Positions 24,701 to 35,127 of a stretch of 64,000 nt of DNA are shown piece after piece. The stretch lies in NCBI GenBank assembly GCA_037349105.1, contig JAYJMM010000119.1, forward strand, positions 5,467,001-5,531,000, given 5' to 3'. The stretch comes from Limnomonas spitsbergensis. Its lineage: Eukaryota; Chlorophyta; Chlorophyceae; Chlamydomonadales. The position numbers and the translations under genes are program-made. The notes under the pieces were generated by a model. The model was not told the origin of the DNA and ran no database searches. It saw nothing but the letters and a program-made list of their open reading frames with translations. Every line of letters begins with the position of its first letter. Position 1 is the first letter of the stretch.

Positions 24701-27700
24701 ATGTGGGCATCACAAAAATTGACGAGTTCAGTAAACATAACTTAGCCCTTCATACCCAACGAGTGATGCAGCTGTGGCCAATCCAAACCCGCAGCCTTAA
24801 CCCGCAACAAAAATGCATTTGTTTCAGAAGCTGCGGGGCTGATCTTACTGCTCAAACCCTTAACTGTAAACCCTCAAACACGAACGCTTTACTTGTGCCA
24901 TAGCTATGGCTGATGTCAATCCTGAACCCTGAACCCTAACCTCTTTGTTTGTGCTCCAGCCGTGACTGATCTTTACACTCCAGAAGACAAGGCAAACGAC
25001 CCTTTCCCACCATACTCCATCTACGCCCCTGGCCCCAACAACCTGACCAAGGAGGTGAGTGTTCATTTGTGGATGATGCCCCGTCCTGGCATGCCTGATC
25101 CTGTTTTAAAGCTATATTTCAGCTACATTTCAGCTACCTTTTAACCACAACAACCTAACGAAGGAGGTCAGTGAAAATCCATGTTCCCCCTTGTGCCGTA
25201 TGGTGTCCTTACGTGTATCGCGCTACGGTGTGGCAAACCTTTTTGGAAGGTGTGAAATGCTTTTTTATGAAGGTGTGGAATACCTTTCTCGAAGGTGTGG
25301 AATGCCTTTTCGAAGGTATGGAATACCTTTTTTGAACATGTGGAAATCACTTGTTGAACGTGTGATTTTTTTTAAGGTGTGGAATACCAATTTAAACTAC
25401 TCCTGCATATGGGACAGCTGTCGCAACATCACCCGCGCACACCAAGACAGCGTACCTGAAATGCAGAATGCATAAATCCAGCTTGTGGCAGAATGGTAGC
25501 TGAAGCGCACTACATCACCCTCCCTCAACCCACGCCTACATGTGTCCCTGACCGACCAGCTGTACCCCAGGCCGAGTAGCTGAATTGTAACCACATTGTA
25601 GCTGAAGCACCCTAAAATTCCCCCACTGCCACCTCCACTCCTGCAGGTCACACGTATGTCCCTAGACAACCAGCTGCACACCCAGACCGAGTAGCTGAAT
25701 TGTAACCACATTGTAGCTGAAGCACCCTGAAATACCCCCTCTGCCACCTCATCTCCTGCAGGTCACACGTATGTCCCTATACGACCAGCTGCACACCCAG
25801 GCCGTGCTCGGTTGGATCAAAGGCAACATGATGAACGGAGCCAAGTTCAAAAACAACGTGGCGCCGGCCCTCTTTGGCTCCTCTTTCCAAGTAAGCACTG
25901 CACGTCAATGTTTGAGGAAGAAAGAAAGAAAGCTACGCCCTTTGGGGAGCGAGAGAGGTAAGGAAACAGCATGAATCCGTTTATGTCGAAGGCGAGGATC
26001 AAGTTTGGGGACTCTTTTAAGAGAACCATTATTACTTACGGATTCAGACGTACAATACATACGGCACCCTGCTTTCCACACCCTGCCTTCCACACCCTTC
26101 CTTCCACACCCTGCCTTCCGCACTTTGCCCTCTACACCCTGCCGTCCACACGCTGCCTTGCACACTTTGCCTTCCACAGTTTGCCTTCCACGCCCTGCCT
26201 TCCACATCCTGCCTTCCACGCCCTACTTTCCACACCCTGGTTTCCACACCCTGCCTTTCACACCCTGCCTTCCACACCCAGTTTCCATACCTGAAAAGTG
26301 CGACTCGATAGACATGCCACCTGTCCCGCTCCCTTTGCAGGAGTTCAACGTGGCCCAAAAGTACAACAGCGTGTCTGTAGCCGGCCTCAAGGGTGGTTAC
26401 GGAGCCGACGCCCGAAGCTTTGGTCCAGCCCTGATGTACGCCATGCAGAACTTGGATGATGCCATGGCCAGCTGGATCGCTGAGCTCAAGGTGGGCTGTT
26501 GCCACGAAGTTAAAGCAACCACCCACAGCCTTTTTCGAAAGGGCCAGGCAGAACGGACCGGGGGAAACCATCAACAAGACCCAAAGCATAACCTGAAACC
26601 CGCAACAAGGTCTGTGTGTCAGGAAGAGAGGGCAAGGTGAGTGCCTGTCAGGAAGGGAGGGCATGAAGATTGGAGAATGGGTTTAGGGTTTAGGAGGACA
26701 AGGTGAGTGCCTGTCAGGAAGGGAGGGCATGAAGATTGGAGAATGGGTTTAGGGTTTAGGAGGACAAGGTGAGTGCCTGTCAGGAAGGTGAGTGTGTGTA
26801 AGGAAATATACAGACAATGCCCCACAGGATCTGAAGGTGTGGCATAGGCCTTTTTAGGGTTTAGGGTTTAGGGTTTAGGATCTCAATAAATTCCATGTAG
26901 AACCTGGATGAGGGTATGGCCAGCTATCCCCCCCGCCCCCGCCCAAGTTCAGATTCAGTATAATTGTCATATTCTGTTACTGGCACGTCCAGGAACTGTC
27001 AGTGCACCTTACACCCTGTCCGGCAAGCAAGTCTATTTGGACAAAAATGGCCAACTGGCTGGATTGCTGTCCTCCAGTCAGGGCTCAATACTGGCACTGT
27101 GCTCATAGGGCTCAGTAAGAAGGAACTAAATGGCATATGCCCGGGGTCATCCATGGGTGGTGAGGGTTCAGGAAAACGTGTGCCATGGGCTGATGCGGTG
27201 ACTGGGCCGAGACCGCAGTTCCAGTGCTGACAACAGGGGAGTATATTGGGCTGCCCCGCGCCATGTCAGGCCTTTAACCAGCACAGGACATTTTGTTTTC
27301 TTGCAGCAGACCAATTATTGGGGCCTCCCAGCCCCCACCCCACCCCCATGTGGCCAATTGAGGCAAAATATTGACCAGCCTGCGACTGGTGGTGCAAGGG
27401 TTTAAGGCAAGGGTTTGGGGGTTATGAGGCTTTTGGGCTATCCTATAACCCTAAACGCTGTGACTGGTGGTAAAAGCCGCATGGCTTACAACACCAGTTC
27501 CCCATAGGTGTAGAATGCGATGATGCTGCAGTGTGGCTGAAGCATAGCTGAAGTGTAGCTGAAGTGTAGCTGCCGTGTAGCTGTAGTGCAGCTGAAACGT
27601 AGCTGCAGTGTAGCTTCGGTGTAGCTGAAGTGTAGTCTATGGGTAGCCTCAAAGGTGTATCCTAAGTGTAGCTGTAGTGCAGCAGTAATTCCACAAAATA

Positions 27701-30700
27701 TACTCAGCTGCCTTGACCCATGTCCACTGCGACACAGGCATCTGGCCTGCACCATAACACGGCGATCATTGTGGCTGCCAAGCATGGTCGAGGTCATAGA
27801 CCTAGATGTGGCTGGACTTATGAAGAGGGGAACTGAAGCTAGAGGATGCTCAACACTGCTGCCTTGACCCATTTCCATGGCCACACAGGCGTCCGGCCTG
27901 CACCATAACACGGCGATCATTGTGGCCGCCAAGCACGGTCGAGGCCATAGACCTAGATGTGGCTGGACTTATGAAGAGGGGAACTGAAGCTAAAGGATGC
28001 TCAACACTGCTGCCTTGACCCATTTCCATGGCCACACTGGCATCTGGCCTGCACCATAACACGGCGATCATTGTGGCCGCCAAGCACGGTCGAGGCCTTA
28101 GACCTAGATGTGGCTGGACTTATGAAGAGGGGAACTGAAGCTAAAGGATGCTAATACTGCTGCCTTGACCCATGTCCACTCCCTGCCACACAGGCGTCCG
28201 GCCTACACCATAACACAGCGATCATTGTGGCCGCCAAGCACGGGAACTCGCCTCGCAACATCTCTACCATCTTCAAGCCCAAGGAGGCAGTACTCTTAAG
28301 CGCACTAACGGCTGCCAACATCACTGTAAGCGAGGCTTGAACCCCGTGCACCCTCCGGTCCACCAGCGTCAGCGTGTGTGGGATGGTAGCCATGTCCCAT
28401 GCTTCGGCCAAAATGGGCTTCCACGCACTTGACAACAAGGCGTCTGCATATCGGAGCGGGGGGGGGCAGCGGGGTGGGGGGGGGGGGAGGGCACAGCGGA
28501 GCGGGGTGGGGGCAGCGGGGCGGGGGGAGGGGGGGGCACAGCGGGGCGGGAGGGGGAGGGGGCACAGCGGAGCGGGAGGGGGGGCAGGCTGGAGGGGACG
28601 CATATATTTGAAACCATTTTGGGCGGGGGATACCAGGTGAAGGGCTTCCTTAACCCACGCACTTGTTTGTGTATCTATTTATGCTGTCGTGTAGCTGCCG
28701 TGTAGCTGCCGTATAGCTGTTGTGTAGCTGCCGTGTATCCACGCACTTGTTTGCGTATATATTTATGTGTGGTGGACCTGAGGATAGCGATGCATGCTTT
28801 GTGGGTGGCTTGGATGAATCCCCCCCACACACACCCGGCCTCTTTGTCGGCGCAGCCCTGTTTTTTACGGCGGTTTCCACACATTTCGGGCAGGTGTGTG
28901 AACCTGCACGCCTCTGGTCTGAAACGCTGAACCCTTTTCAGGTGGTCTACACGACCGGCGATACCATTGAGCTGATCTACCTCGCACACTCCTCCCAGTC
29001 TGGTCTTGCAGCCACCATCCTCATCGGCCTCAACAACACTGTGTGCGACACAACCAGCACATCATGCTGGTTTGGGAGGATGAAGAAGGTGGGGATGGCT
29101 GGTGTGAAGGGTCAGGATTCTACCGAGGCAGGTGTGAAGGGTCAGGATTCTACCGAGGCAGGTGTGAAGGGTCAGGATTCTACCGAGGCAGGTGTGAAGG
29201 GTCAGGATTCTACCGAGGCGGGTGTGAAGGGTCAGGATTCTACCGAGGCAGGTGTGAAGGGTCAGGATTCTACCGAGGCAGGTGTGAAGGGTCAGGATTC
29301 TACCGAGGCAGGTGTGAAAGGACAGGATTCTACCGAGGCAGGTGTGAAGGGTCAGGATTCTACCGAGGCAGGTGTGAAGGGTCAGGATTCTACCGAGGCA
29401 GGTGTGAAGGGTCAGGATTCCACCGAGGCAGGTGTGAAGGGTCAGGATTCTACCGAGGCAGGTATGAAGGGTCAGGATTCTACCGAGACAGGTGTGAAAG
29501 GTCAGGATTCTACCGAGGCAGGTGTGAAGGGTCAGGATTCTACCGAGGCAGGTGTGAAAGGTCAGGATTCTACCGAGGCGGGTGTGAAAGGTCAGGATTC
29601 TACCGAGGCAGGTGTGAAGGGTCAGGATTCTACCGAGACAGGTGTGAAGGGTTAGGATTCTACCGAGGCAGGTGTGAAGGGTCAGGATCTTACCGAGGCA
29701 GGTGCCATGGCGACTACAGCCTCACCGGCCCCGGCAGCGTGTGCGACACCACCATCATGTCTTGCTGGTTTGGAGGGATGGAGATGGAGGGGGCTGGGGG
29801 GCAGGCTGGAGGGGACTAAGGGAGGCGGGTTTAGGGTTCAGGATTCGACCCAGGTTGGTACAGCAGGCAACCACCGCCCTTATTTACCCGGGTGTGATTC
29901 CACTAACATCGCAGGCTAGCTTGAGCGGATGAAGTAGGGGGGTTAGTTGGTAAGGAAGTGTCCAGCATTTATTGTGGTGCACTACTGCACTGAAGCTTCC
30001 ACTCGGCTACACTATAGCATTCGGCCATGTGGGCATGGTGCAGCATACCCTCGGCACACAAGCCTCACATGCACCGTTTACATTGTGTAGCTGAATTGCA
30101 GTTGAGCTGTAGCTGATCAGTAGCTGATATGTGGCTGAACTGTAGCTGATCTGTAGTTTACCCCCCCCGCATCCCCCAATCACACCTGCAGGTGTACGCT
30201 GGAACTAACATGTCCATGGTCGGCATCACATCTCCACCCGCTGACCCGCGCATGCCGGATGTCATTATCGACACCATGCCTGGCGTCATCGTGAGTTTCT
30301 TATGCTTTGTCCAGCTTGCAGTAAAATATGGGGAAAAGCTGTATGGCACTGCCAGAGCTCGTGAGCCAACGGACTGACGGACACACACATGATTATGCAC
30401 CACTTACCAGTGACCCAACGGCGACGCACATAATGATGTCTCAGTGTGCACCAGAAAGAAAGAAAGAAAACTACGCCCCCCTACTAGGGGCGTATGGTAT
30501 AAGCGCAGCTCGGGGCCTAAGCCACATCCACACCGTTACTGTCAAACAAGTATGCACCAGTAGGACACTAGGGTGTTTTGATACCATGGTCCAGCCTGCA
30601 GTCCTATGGCATGTCGCAACGTGTCACTGCTAGATGGAGATTCAGCTGCCGAGTGGTCCAATCAAGCAGCAGACACCTGGCTGCACCTGGCTGTCACGGC

Positions 30701-32012
30701 CATAGACCTAGATGTGGCTGGAATAATGAATAGGGAGGGGACCTGTAGCTGAAGGAATCTAAAATTAATACTGCTGTGGTGCTGTCCCCTCTCCTCTCCC
30801 TGCAAGTTGGTGGAGATGCTGCCAAGCCTTGTCCCTGAACATGATTGGGGCCGTAGCCACATTTGCGCCGATGATGGCTACGGCCCCAAGCTGCGTTGTT
30901 TCCTTAACCTCCACGCCCTAATAGGGCGTAGCTTTCTTTCTTTCTTGAACATGATGCCTTGAAGCCTCAACCCTAAAACAGGCACTCCTGCCCCCCTTCA
31001 GGTCGGAGGAGCCGCTGCCAAGCTGTGCGAGTGAGTCCAGGAGGGTATTATTTGCAGATTTTAGGGTACAGGGCTATTGGGTTGGGAAATGCGTTTGGGT
31101 TGGGAAGGCTTTTGGGTATTTGGGCTGGGAAAATATTAAGTGTGAGTGTGTTTTAGGGGTAAGTGTTTCAGTTAAGGAGGCTATTGAGTTGTGGAGTATG
31201 AAAAAGGAGCATGTGATAGGGTTTGGAATAAGGGTTTAGGAGGCTATAAGGTAGGGTGGCTTGAGTGTATGAGGCTATTGCCTAGGGGGAGTATGGTGCA
31301 TGCATTGGTGCATGTCAGAGCATCGTATTCAAAGCCCAAGCCTGTCATCCGCGATGGTCTATGAACCTCTCCCCCCTCCATAACCATAACACAGACATGG
31401 CGGGCTCAACTTCGATGACCAAGACACTGGCCTCATGATCTCCTCGCCAAAGCTCAGGGGCGCGCTCAAGGGGACAACTGTCAGCACACCCACCTTCACC
31501 AAACAGGTGGGAGAATGTTCAGTGAGGTTCAGCCCCCCCCCCCTTCTGTACCATTGACACAGGTGGGGGGAAATGGTCCAGTGGTATAACGCTGATGGCA
31601 CCCATACCCAGAGGTTGAGGGTTGAACCCGCCGCACGATCTTCTCTCCACCCCCGCCTAGAGCGCCGGGTTCCATGTTCATGTCCCCTCACATAGGAGGA
31701 TGGCATGGCTGTACCATGGCTCAGGCTGTGCATGGTAGCTGGCATTGAGCCTAGTCATTCTCTACCAGCCCCACGTTGCCGAGCGTTCAGCAGGGCCCAG
31801 CGGGTATGCACCATTTACACTGGTGGGGGCCCACCATTATGTCGCTGCTGGGTATCGATCCCAAACATTCATAGTCACCCCTGAAACATAAAAACCCCGT
31901 GCACATATTTATCCAGGTGGCGCCCACCGTCCTGTCACTGCTGGGCCTGGACCCCAAGATGCTCAAGGGTGCGGTCAAGGAGGGCACCGAGGTCCTACCC
32001 GGCCTCATTTGA
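18761..32012 (+). CDS. secreted alkaline-phosphatase-superfamily phosphodiesterase / nucleotide pyrophosphatase-like protein, 15 exons, 536 aa
   Basis: Exons: 18761-18930, 20175-20283, 20732-20780, 21938-22095, 22559-22657, 23673-23757, 24960-25054, 25762-25890, 26341-26490, 28194-28325, 28942-29040, 30192-30290, 31002-31030, 31395-31506, 31917-32012. All phases agree. Exon 1 carries a signal-peptide-like core (SALLSCLLSVVLAGSYANA, about residues 22-40), so the protein is probably secreted or vesicular. Family landmarks follow in order: WIDGLHVEDL (metal-ligand Asp59), FTDSIPGSLALVTG (likely nucleophile Ser100), DGGGGLN, YPRVNTIYE, AWSDK (206-209), DLYTPED, NTAIIVAAKHGNSP (His364), DPRMPDVII, EHGG then FDD (469-476) and VAPTVLSLLGLDP. 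The exact substrate is unknown: phosphodiesters, nucleotides or phosphonate-type esters are all possible. Its place between the two iron-uptake genes may be chance. Confidence 0.85.
19858..19930 (+). repeat. diverged copy of phosphodiesterase exon 2 inside intron 1
   Basis: Reads HGLHAEDHVRWITYENT, compared with DGLHVEDLTWWIAHGNT in exon 2 about 320 bases later. The metal-ligand Asp codon has changed to His, so this copy cannot substitute for exon 2. Confidence 0.6.
20819..21600. repeat. 58-bp minisatellite in phosphodiesterase intron 3
   Basis: About 13 near-identical copies of a 58-bp unit containing GGGCTGGTTGCATTGATAAG and GGACTGCTGGCTGC. Units come in two forms (CTTTTCTTTATT or CTTTCATTTATT). 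A two-copy, roughly 119-bp degenerate extension follows at 21600-21780. Confidence 0.95.
22318..22450. mobile_element. F3 retroposon copy
   Basis: Contains CCATGACGTTACACACCTGG, then AAGGCTCGGCCGTGTAGGC, and ends in a purine-rich tail. It lies in phosphodiesterase intron 4. No clear target-site duplication was found. Confidence 0.65.
24347..24515. repeat. 20-bp minisatellite
   Basis: About eight copies of GTGAGTGGAGCCATACAAGT with C/A variants, in phosphodiesterase intron 6. Each unit contains GTGAGT, a consensus 5' splice site on the + strand. Confidence 0.95.
25240..25390. repeat. degenerate 24-bp repeats
   Basis: Six or so copies of a motif like GGTGTGGAATACCTTTTTCGA, in phosphodiesterase intron 7. 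Non-coding. Confidence 0.7.
25515..25761 (+). repeat. two extra copies of the exon 8 acceptor and exon edge
   Basis: Units of about 118 bp each contain the start of exon 8 (CACGTATGTCCCT, then GACCAGCTG, then CACACCCAG), fused to GTAGCTGAATTGTAACCACA. The second unit keeps a perfect CTCCTGCAG acceptor; the first lacks the AG. True exon 8 begins at 25762. Both extra copies reach a TAG soon after the exon-like part. Confidence 0.9.
25914..25966 (-). mobile_element. truncated F1 retroposon
   Basis: Carries the (TTTC)n tail and GGGCGTAGC terminus on the minus strand, with CTGTTTCCTTACC before it. The 5' part is missing. Lies in phosphodiesterase intron 8. Confidence 0.65.
26057..26285. repeat. 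14-bp CCTTCCACACCCTG minisatellite
   Basis: About 16 degenerate copies of a 14-bp unit. The pyrimidine-rich strand is the sense strand of the phosphodiesterase intron that ends at exon 9. Confidence 0.9.
26636..26880. repeat. 67-bp tandem repeat with telomere-like TTTAGGG
   Basis: About 2.3 copies of a unit holding GTGAGTGCCTGTCAGGAAGG and GGGTTTAGGGTTTAGGAGG. A separate TTTAGGG run of about four copies occurs at 26852-26880. Confidence 0.9.
27530..27690. repeat. TGTAGCTGAA microsatellite-like run
   Basis: Irregular tandem GTAGCTGAAGTGTAGCTGCC steps. Similar steps are found at 28680-28740 and 30080-30160 and at the end of F2 elements. Confidence 0.75.
27738..28193 (+). repeat. three extra copies of exon 10 5' edge in 151-bp tandem units
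   Basis: Units start at 27738, 27889 and about 40 bases into the 28000s, before true exon 10 at 28194. Each repeats the exon codons for HNTAIIVAAKHG and then diverges into intron sequence. The first two have an intact ACACAG acceptor; in the third the AG is changed (ACACTG). Splicing to a copy would run into an early stop. Confidence 0.93.
29097..29705. repeat. 30-bp minisatellite, about 20 units
   Basis: Units of GGTGTGAAGGGTCAGGATTC followed by TACCGAGGCA with scattered point changes. It begins 56 bases after phosphodiesterase exon 11 and is in frame with it. Reading through the donor would add about 18 copies of a ten-residue repeat (GVKGQDSTEA) before a stop at about 29655. Confidence 0.96.
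30455..30548 (-). mobile_element. F1 retroposon with 12-bp target-site duplication
   Basis: A complete minus-strand copy with a (TTTC)4 tail. It is flanked by AGTGTGCACCAG at 30443-30454 and AGTATGCACCAG at 30549-30560 (one mismatch). Lies in phosphodiesterase intron 12. Confidence 0.85.
30846..30945 (+). mobile_element. F1 retroposon with 5' inversion and 10-bp target-site duplication
   Basis: Flanked by TGAACATGAT at 30836-30845 and 30946-30955. The 3' two thirds are a normal plus-strand F1 ending in (TTTC)n. The first 25 bases are the same element inverted, making a GGGGCCGTAGCC / GGCTACGGCCCC hairpin. This is the structure that twin priming leaves in L1-type insertions. Confidence 0.85.
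31571..31809 (+). mobile_element. tRNA-derived SINE with about 21-bp target-site duplication
   Basis: The head looks like a tRNA: A box TGGTCCAGTGGTATAACGC, a CCCATACCCAGAG region like the anticodon arm of tRNA-Met, and B box GGGTTGAACCC. The body ends in CCAGCGGGTATGC. Flanks 31550-31570 and 31810-31830 match at 18 of 21 positions. It interrupts what looks like an older acceptor of phosphodiesterase exon 15. A 5'-truncated relative is at 56943-57086. Confidence 0.82.
31822..31868 (+). repeat. copy of exon 15 5' edge
   Basis: GTGGGGGCCCACCATTATGT and CGCTGCTGGG closely follow the start of true exon 15 (31917). The AG before it is now CTG, so it no longer looks usable. Confidence 0.8.
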
Positions 32013-35000
32013 AGACAAATTTAAAACACCCCTCGCACCCCTCCAGTCGCATGCAATTGCTTCAAGTCAGGGACAAGTGTAGCACGCACGGGGCTGATAC
32101 TATCAGTATCACTTGTAGTATCGAGGCTCTGCAGCCTCCTTGAATGCGAGCTTCAAAATGAGTTGTGGAAAGCAAAGCACGGCGTCCACCACCTACGGCA
32201 ATTGTGCCAAACCTGACCTTGACCTGCTAGCTACATTGATATGGATGATGCCTGCGGGGTTGGTCGGTAATCCGCTGGGAGACTGGGCACGCTGTCCAGA
32301 GCCTAAGATTCACACTTTGTGGTGTAGGGTTTGGGGATAGGGATTTTCATGGGGGAAACTGACCCTTGCGCAAACCTGAAAAGGGTGGCCTCATGGACTG
32401 CAACAGTCGCTTCTTGAGCTGCTTCGTGATTGAATGTCTGAATGTGTGACCTGGCTGGATTGCCACTGTTCTATGGGCCGCTGTTTCGGCATTTTTAGAA
32501 CTTCAGGGGAGAAATGACGTCACACTGGGCCCTGCTTAAAACGGGGCTCGGCCGTTACGTGGGCATCCAGCTGTCCAACGTAAGTCAATGACATAACACC
32601 TCTGGGAGTCTGGGCCCTGCTCAAAAGTCAAAAAGGCTCGGCCGCGTAGGCGCCCAACTGTCCCGTTGGAAGAAAAGAAACTGAAGGTAAGAGGGACAGA
32701 GGAAGGAGAAGGAATTAAGGAAATGCAGAAAGGAAAGATATACCCTGGCTCCCCCAAAGGAAAAGGCAGCCCGAAGTACCCTTGCCCCTTTCAGCTCTCT
32801 AGTCTACTCCCCAAGAAGGCAATGCAAAGCGAAGTGTTAATTAATCCAGGGGAGTGAAACCTCCTTTCAAGCTTCAGCCTTAATCCATCAGAGTCGACGT
32901 AACGTTTGGGTTTGATTTAATGGACAGTGGTGTTGCCAATCAAGACAGCAGAATCCCTGGAGCCGTTAAGCCTCACGGCTTCATTGAACCCTCTTCTCTT
33001 GCACTTTAAGTATTCCCTTATTTCATTTGCATTAAAAAAAAATTATGCGCATTCGCTTTCCCAAGCATCCAAGCAAAGAAAGAGTAAGGGGATGATTTTG
33101 TTTTTAGCTACGCTAATGGTCTTTTGGCAAAAAACACAAGCAGACCAGTTTCTTGCTAATAAACAGTGGGACAACGCTGCAGCCAAGTTTCTTGCTAATT
33201 GGCCCAGATGCCAACTGAACGCACGTCATATAGATTTGTATCTATGAAAAACTAGGTCCCGCAGAAACTTGTCAAGACCGTAACGTTACACCTCTAAGCT
33301 CGCCCAGGGTTAGTATCTCAACCCTCAACCTCAACCCTCAACCTCAGAAGTTTCTGCGTGACGTAGTTTTCCTTCTTGGATCTCATCGCGGAGTCTTGTG
33401 CGATTTTCCATATTTTCTTTCTATCCGCGGAAAACGACAACAGCCAAGAGTACCAAGAGCCTAAAGCAGGTGCGGTCTGAATGCAGACGGTTACGTCTCG
33501 GCATGCAACATTACAGTTTATCAACATAAATAAATACCTGGCAGAGGTTCTACAGGCCGGGTATGCATTCGTCTGTCGGATGATGAAACCACCAACAATG
33601 CCCGAAAAATATTGTGTACACAGAATGCTCTGTGCAATGACTTCAGTAGACAGCCTGCCTCGCAAATTCAAATTTGAAAAAGCATGGCGTCGAAAGAAGG
33701 AGAGGCAGATTCAACTTAATCATGAAAGACGTAGAATACGTAGAGGGGCTACTGAGGTAAGTGACAGAGCTACTAAGTGACAGAAACATGCGGTACACAA
33801 CACACATGCGGTACACAACACACATGCGGTACACAAACAATTGATGGAGGGGACTAGGGAATAAGCGTGAAAATAAACACTTGACCCTCTTTAAGTAGAT
33901 GATGGAGAGGTGGGAATAGAGCGGGAAGTGAGGAAACGAATGTGAAAACCTGAAAGGGACACAACAGCCAGCATCTCCTTATAATCCAGTCTTTGACACA
34001 TACTTGTAATTCTTCATCTCATACCGGTACGCGTACACATTTTAAAGCAAAGGATCGACTGACATCAGCAAATCCACCATACAAACATGGAACATGTGTG
34101 CCGAAGCTTCACGTATTTGAGTAATAAGCGACTCGGCTTGTTTTAAATGCCCTTGATTGTATGTAGAAAAATGTGAAGGCAGGCACCGTAATAGCAGACG
34201 CAAACTCAACTCCTAAAAATAAAAGGAGCTTTCAGCAAGCTGCTTCTGAAGCGAGCGGCGGGGTATGGAGCCTCGGGTATATCTTTGTATGATACACACA
34301 AGCCGGCAAACATAGCTTGACGAGATATAATACAACCATACAGCAGACAGACTGGATGACAAGTATTACTTCAATACGCGCAATACGACCTTCATGGGGC
34401 CGTCTGGCGGCCATCACGGTCCTGATAGGGACCAAACCTTGACCGGCCCAAACGGCCGGTGGCCCGAGGAGCACCACTTGATACACCTGGCCCTCACCGC
34501 CACAGGCTTCGTTGTAGTGCACAAACTCACAAAGTGTAATCCACAAGGCACATGCTGGTACATAAAGAGTAATCAGCAAGGCACGTGTAGGTACACAAAG
34601 TGTAATCCATGTGGCATAGCCGATGCATTAAGTGTAATCCATATGACAAACACCACTAGATAAAGTGTACACCACAAGACACATGATATAGTACATAAGG
34701 AGTTATCCTTAAGGCACACACTACTACATAAAGTATAATCCATGAGGTTAGTACAAAGGGCAAACTCTCTTGGCTCATAACCAGTATCGGATGAAAGAAA
34801 GAAGAAAGATTGGCATTCGGTATATACATTTGCAGCTTATGGTGTGCCAAGTAAGATGGTACACACAACTGGCAGTATGAATGAAACGCTATAATATATA
34901 GTTTGCAGTTCTCGGATACGCATGGGGCCGTATGGGACGTATTGAGGATGAATGCATCGTCAAATGGTGTTCATGCGGTGAGCCTCCGGCAGAGTGGATT

Positions 35001-35127
35001 GGAAATATTGCACTGGCATTGGTCATTTAGGTACAGACAGATCTTCAGAAAATAAGTTAGTATGCTGCTTAGAAATTGAGAAATGATTGAAGCGCACCAT
35101 TAGACAGAGCGGCCAGCTGTACTTCTT
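32013..35127. other. gene-poor region with F3 and F2 copies
   Basis: Two F3 copies, one apparently inserted in the other, are at 32505-32700 (GGCTCGGCCGCGTAGGCGCC, CCAACTGTCCCGTTGGAAG). A short F3 piece is at 33278-33310, an 18-bp repeat (CATGCGGTACACAACACA) at 33785-33837, F2 at 34388-34475 and degenerate AAAGTGTAATCCA repeats at 34510-34745. Open frames here (for example 33481-33780) have no recognisable features. Confidence 0.5.

Noticed and set aside
28369..28662. Pro/Arg-rich frames in the G-rich stretch
   Set aside because: Low-complexity GGGGGCAGCGGGG sequence in an intron; no splice sites or family match.
33481..33780. 99-codon plus-strand frame with a basic C-terminus as a gene
   Set aside because: No recognisable family, followed by simple repeats; support is too weak.
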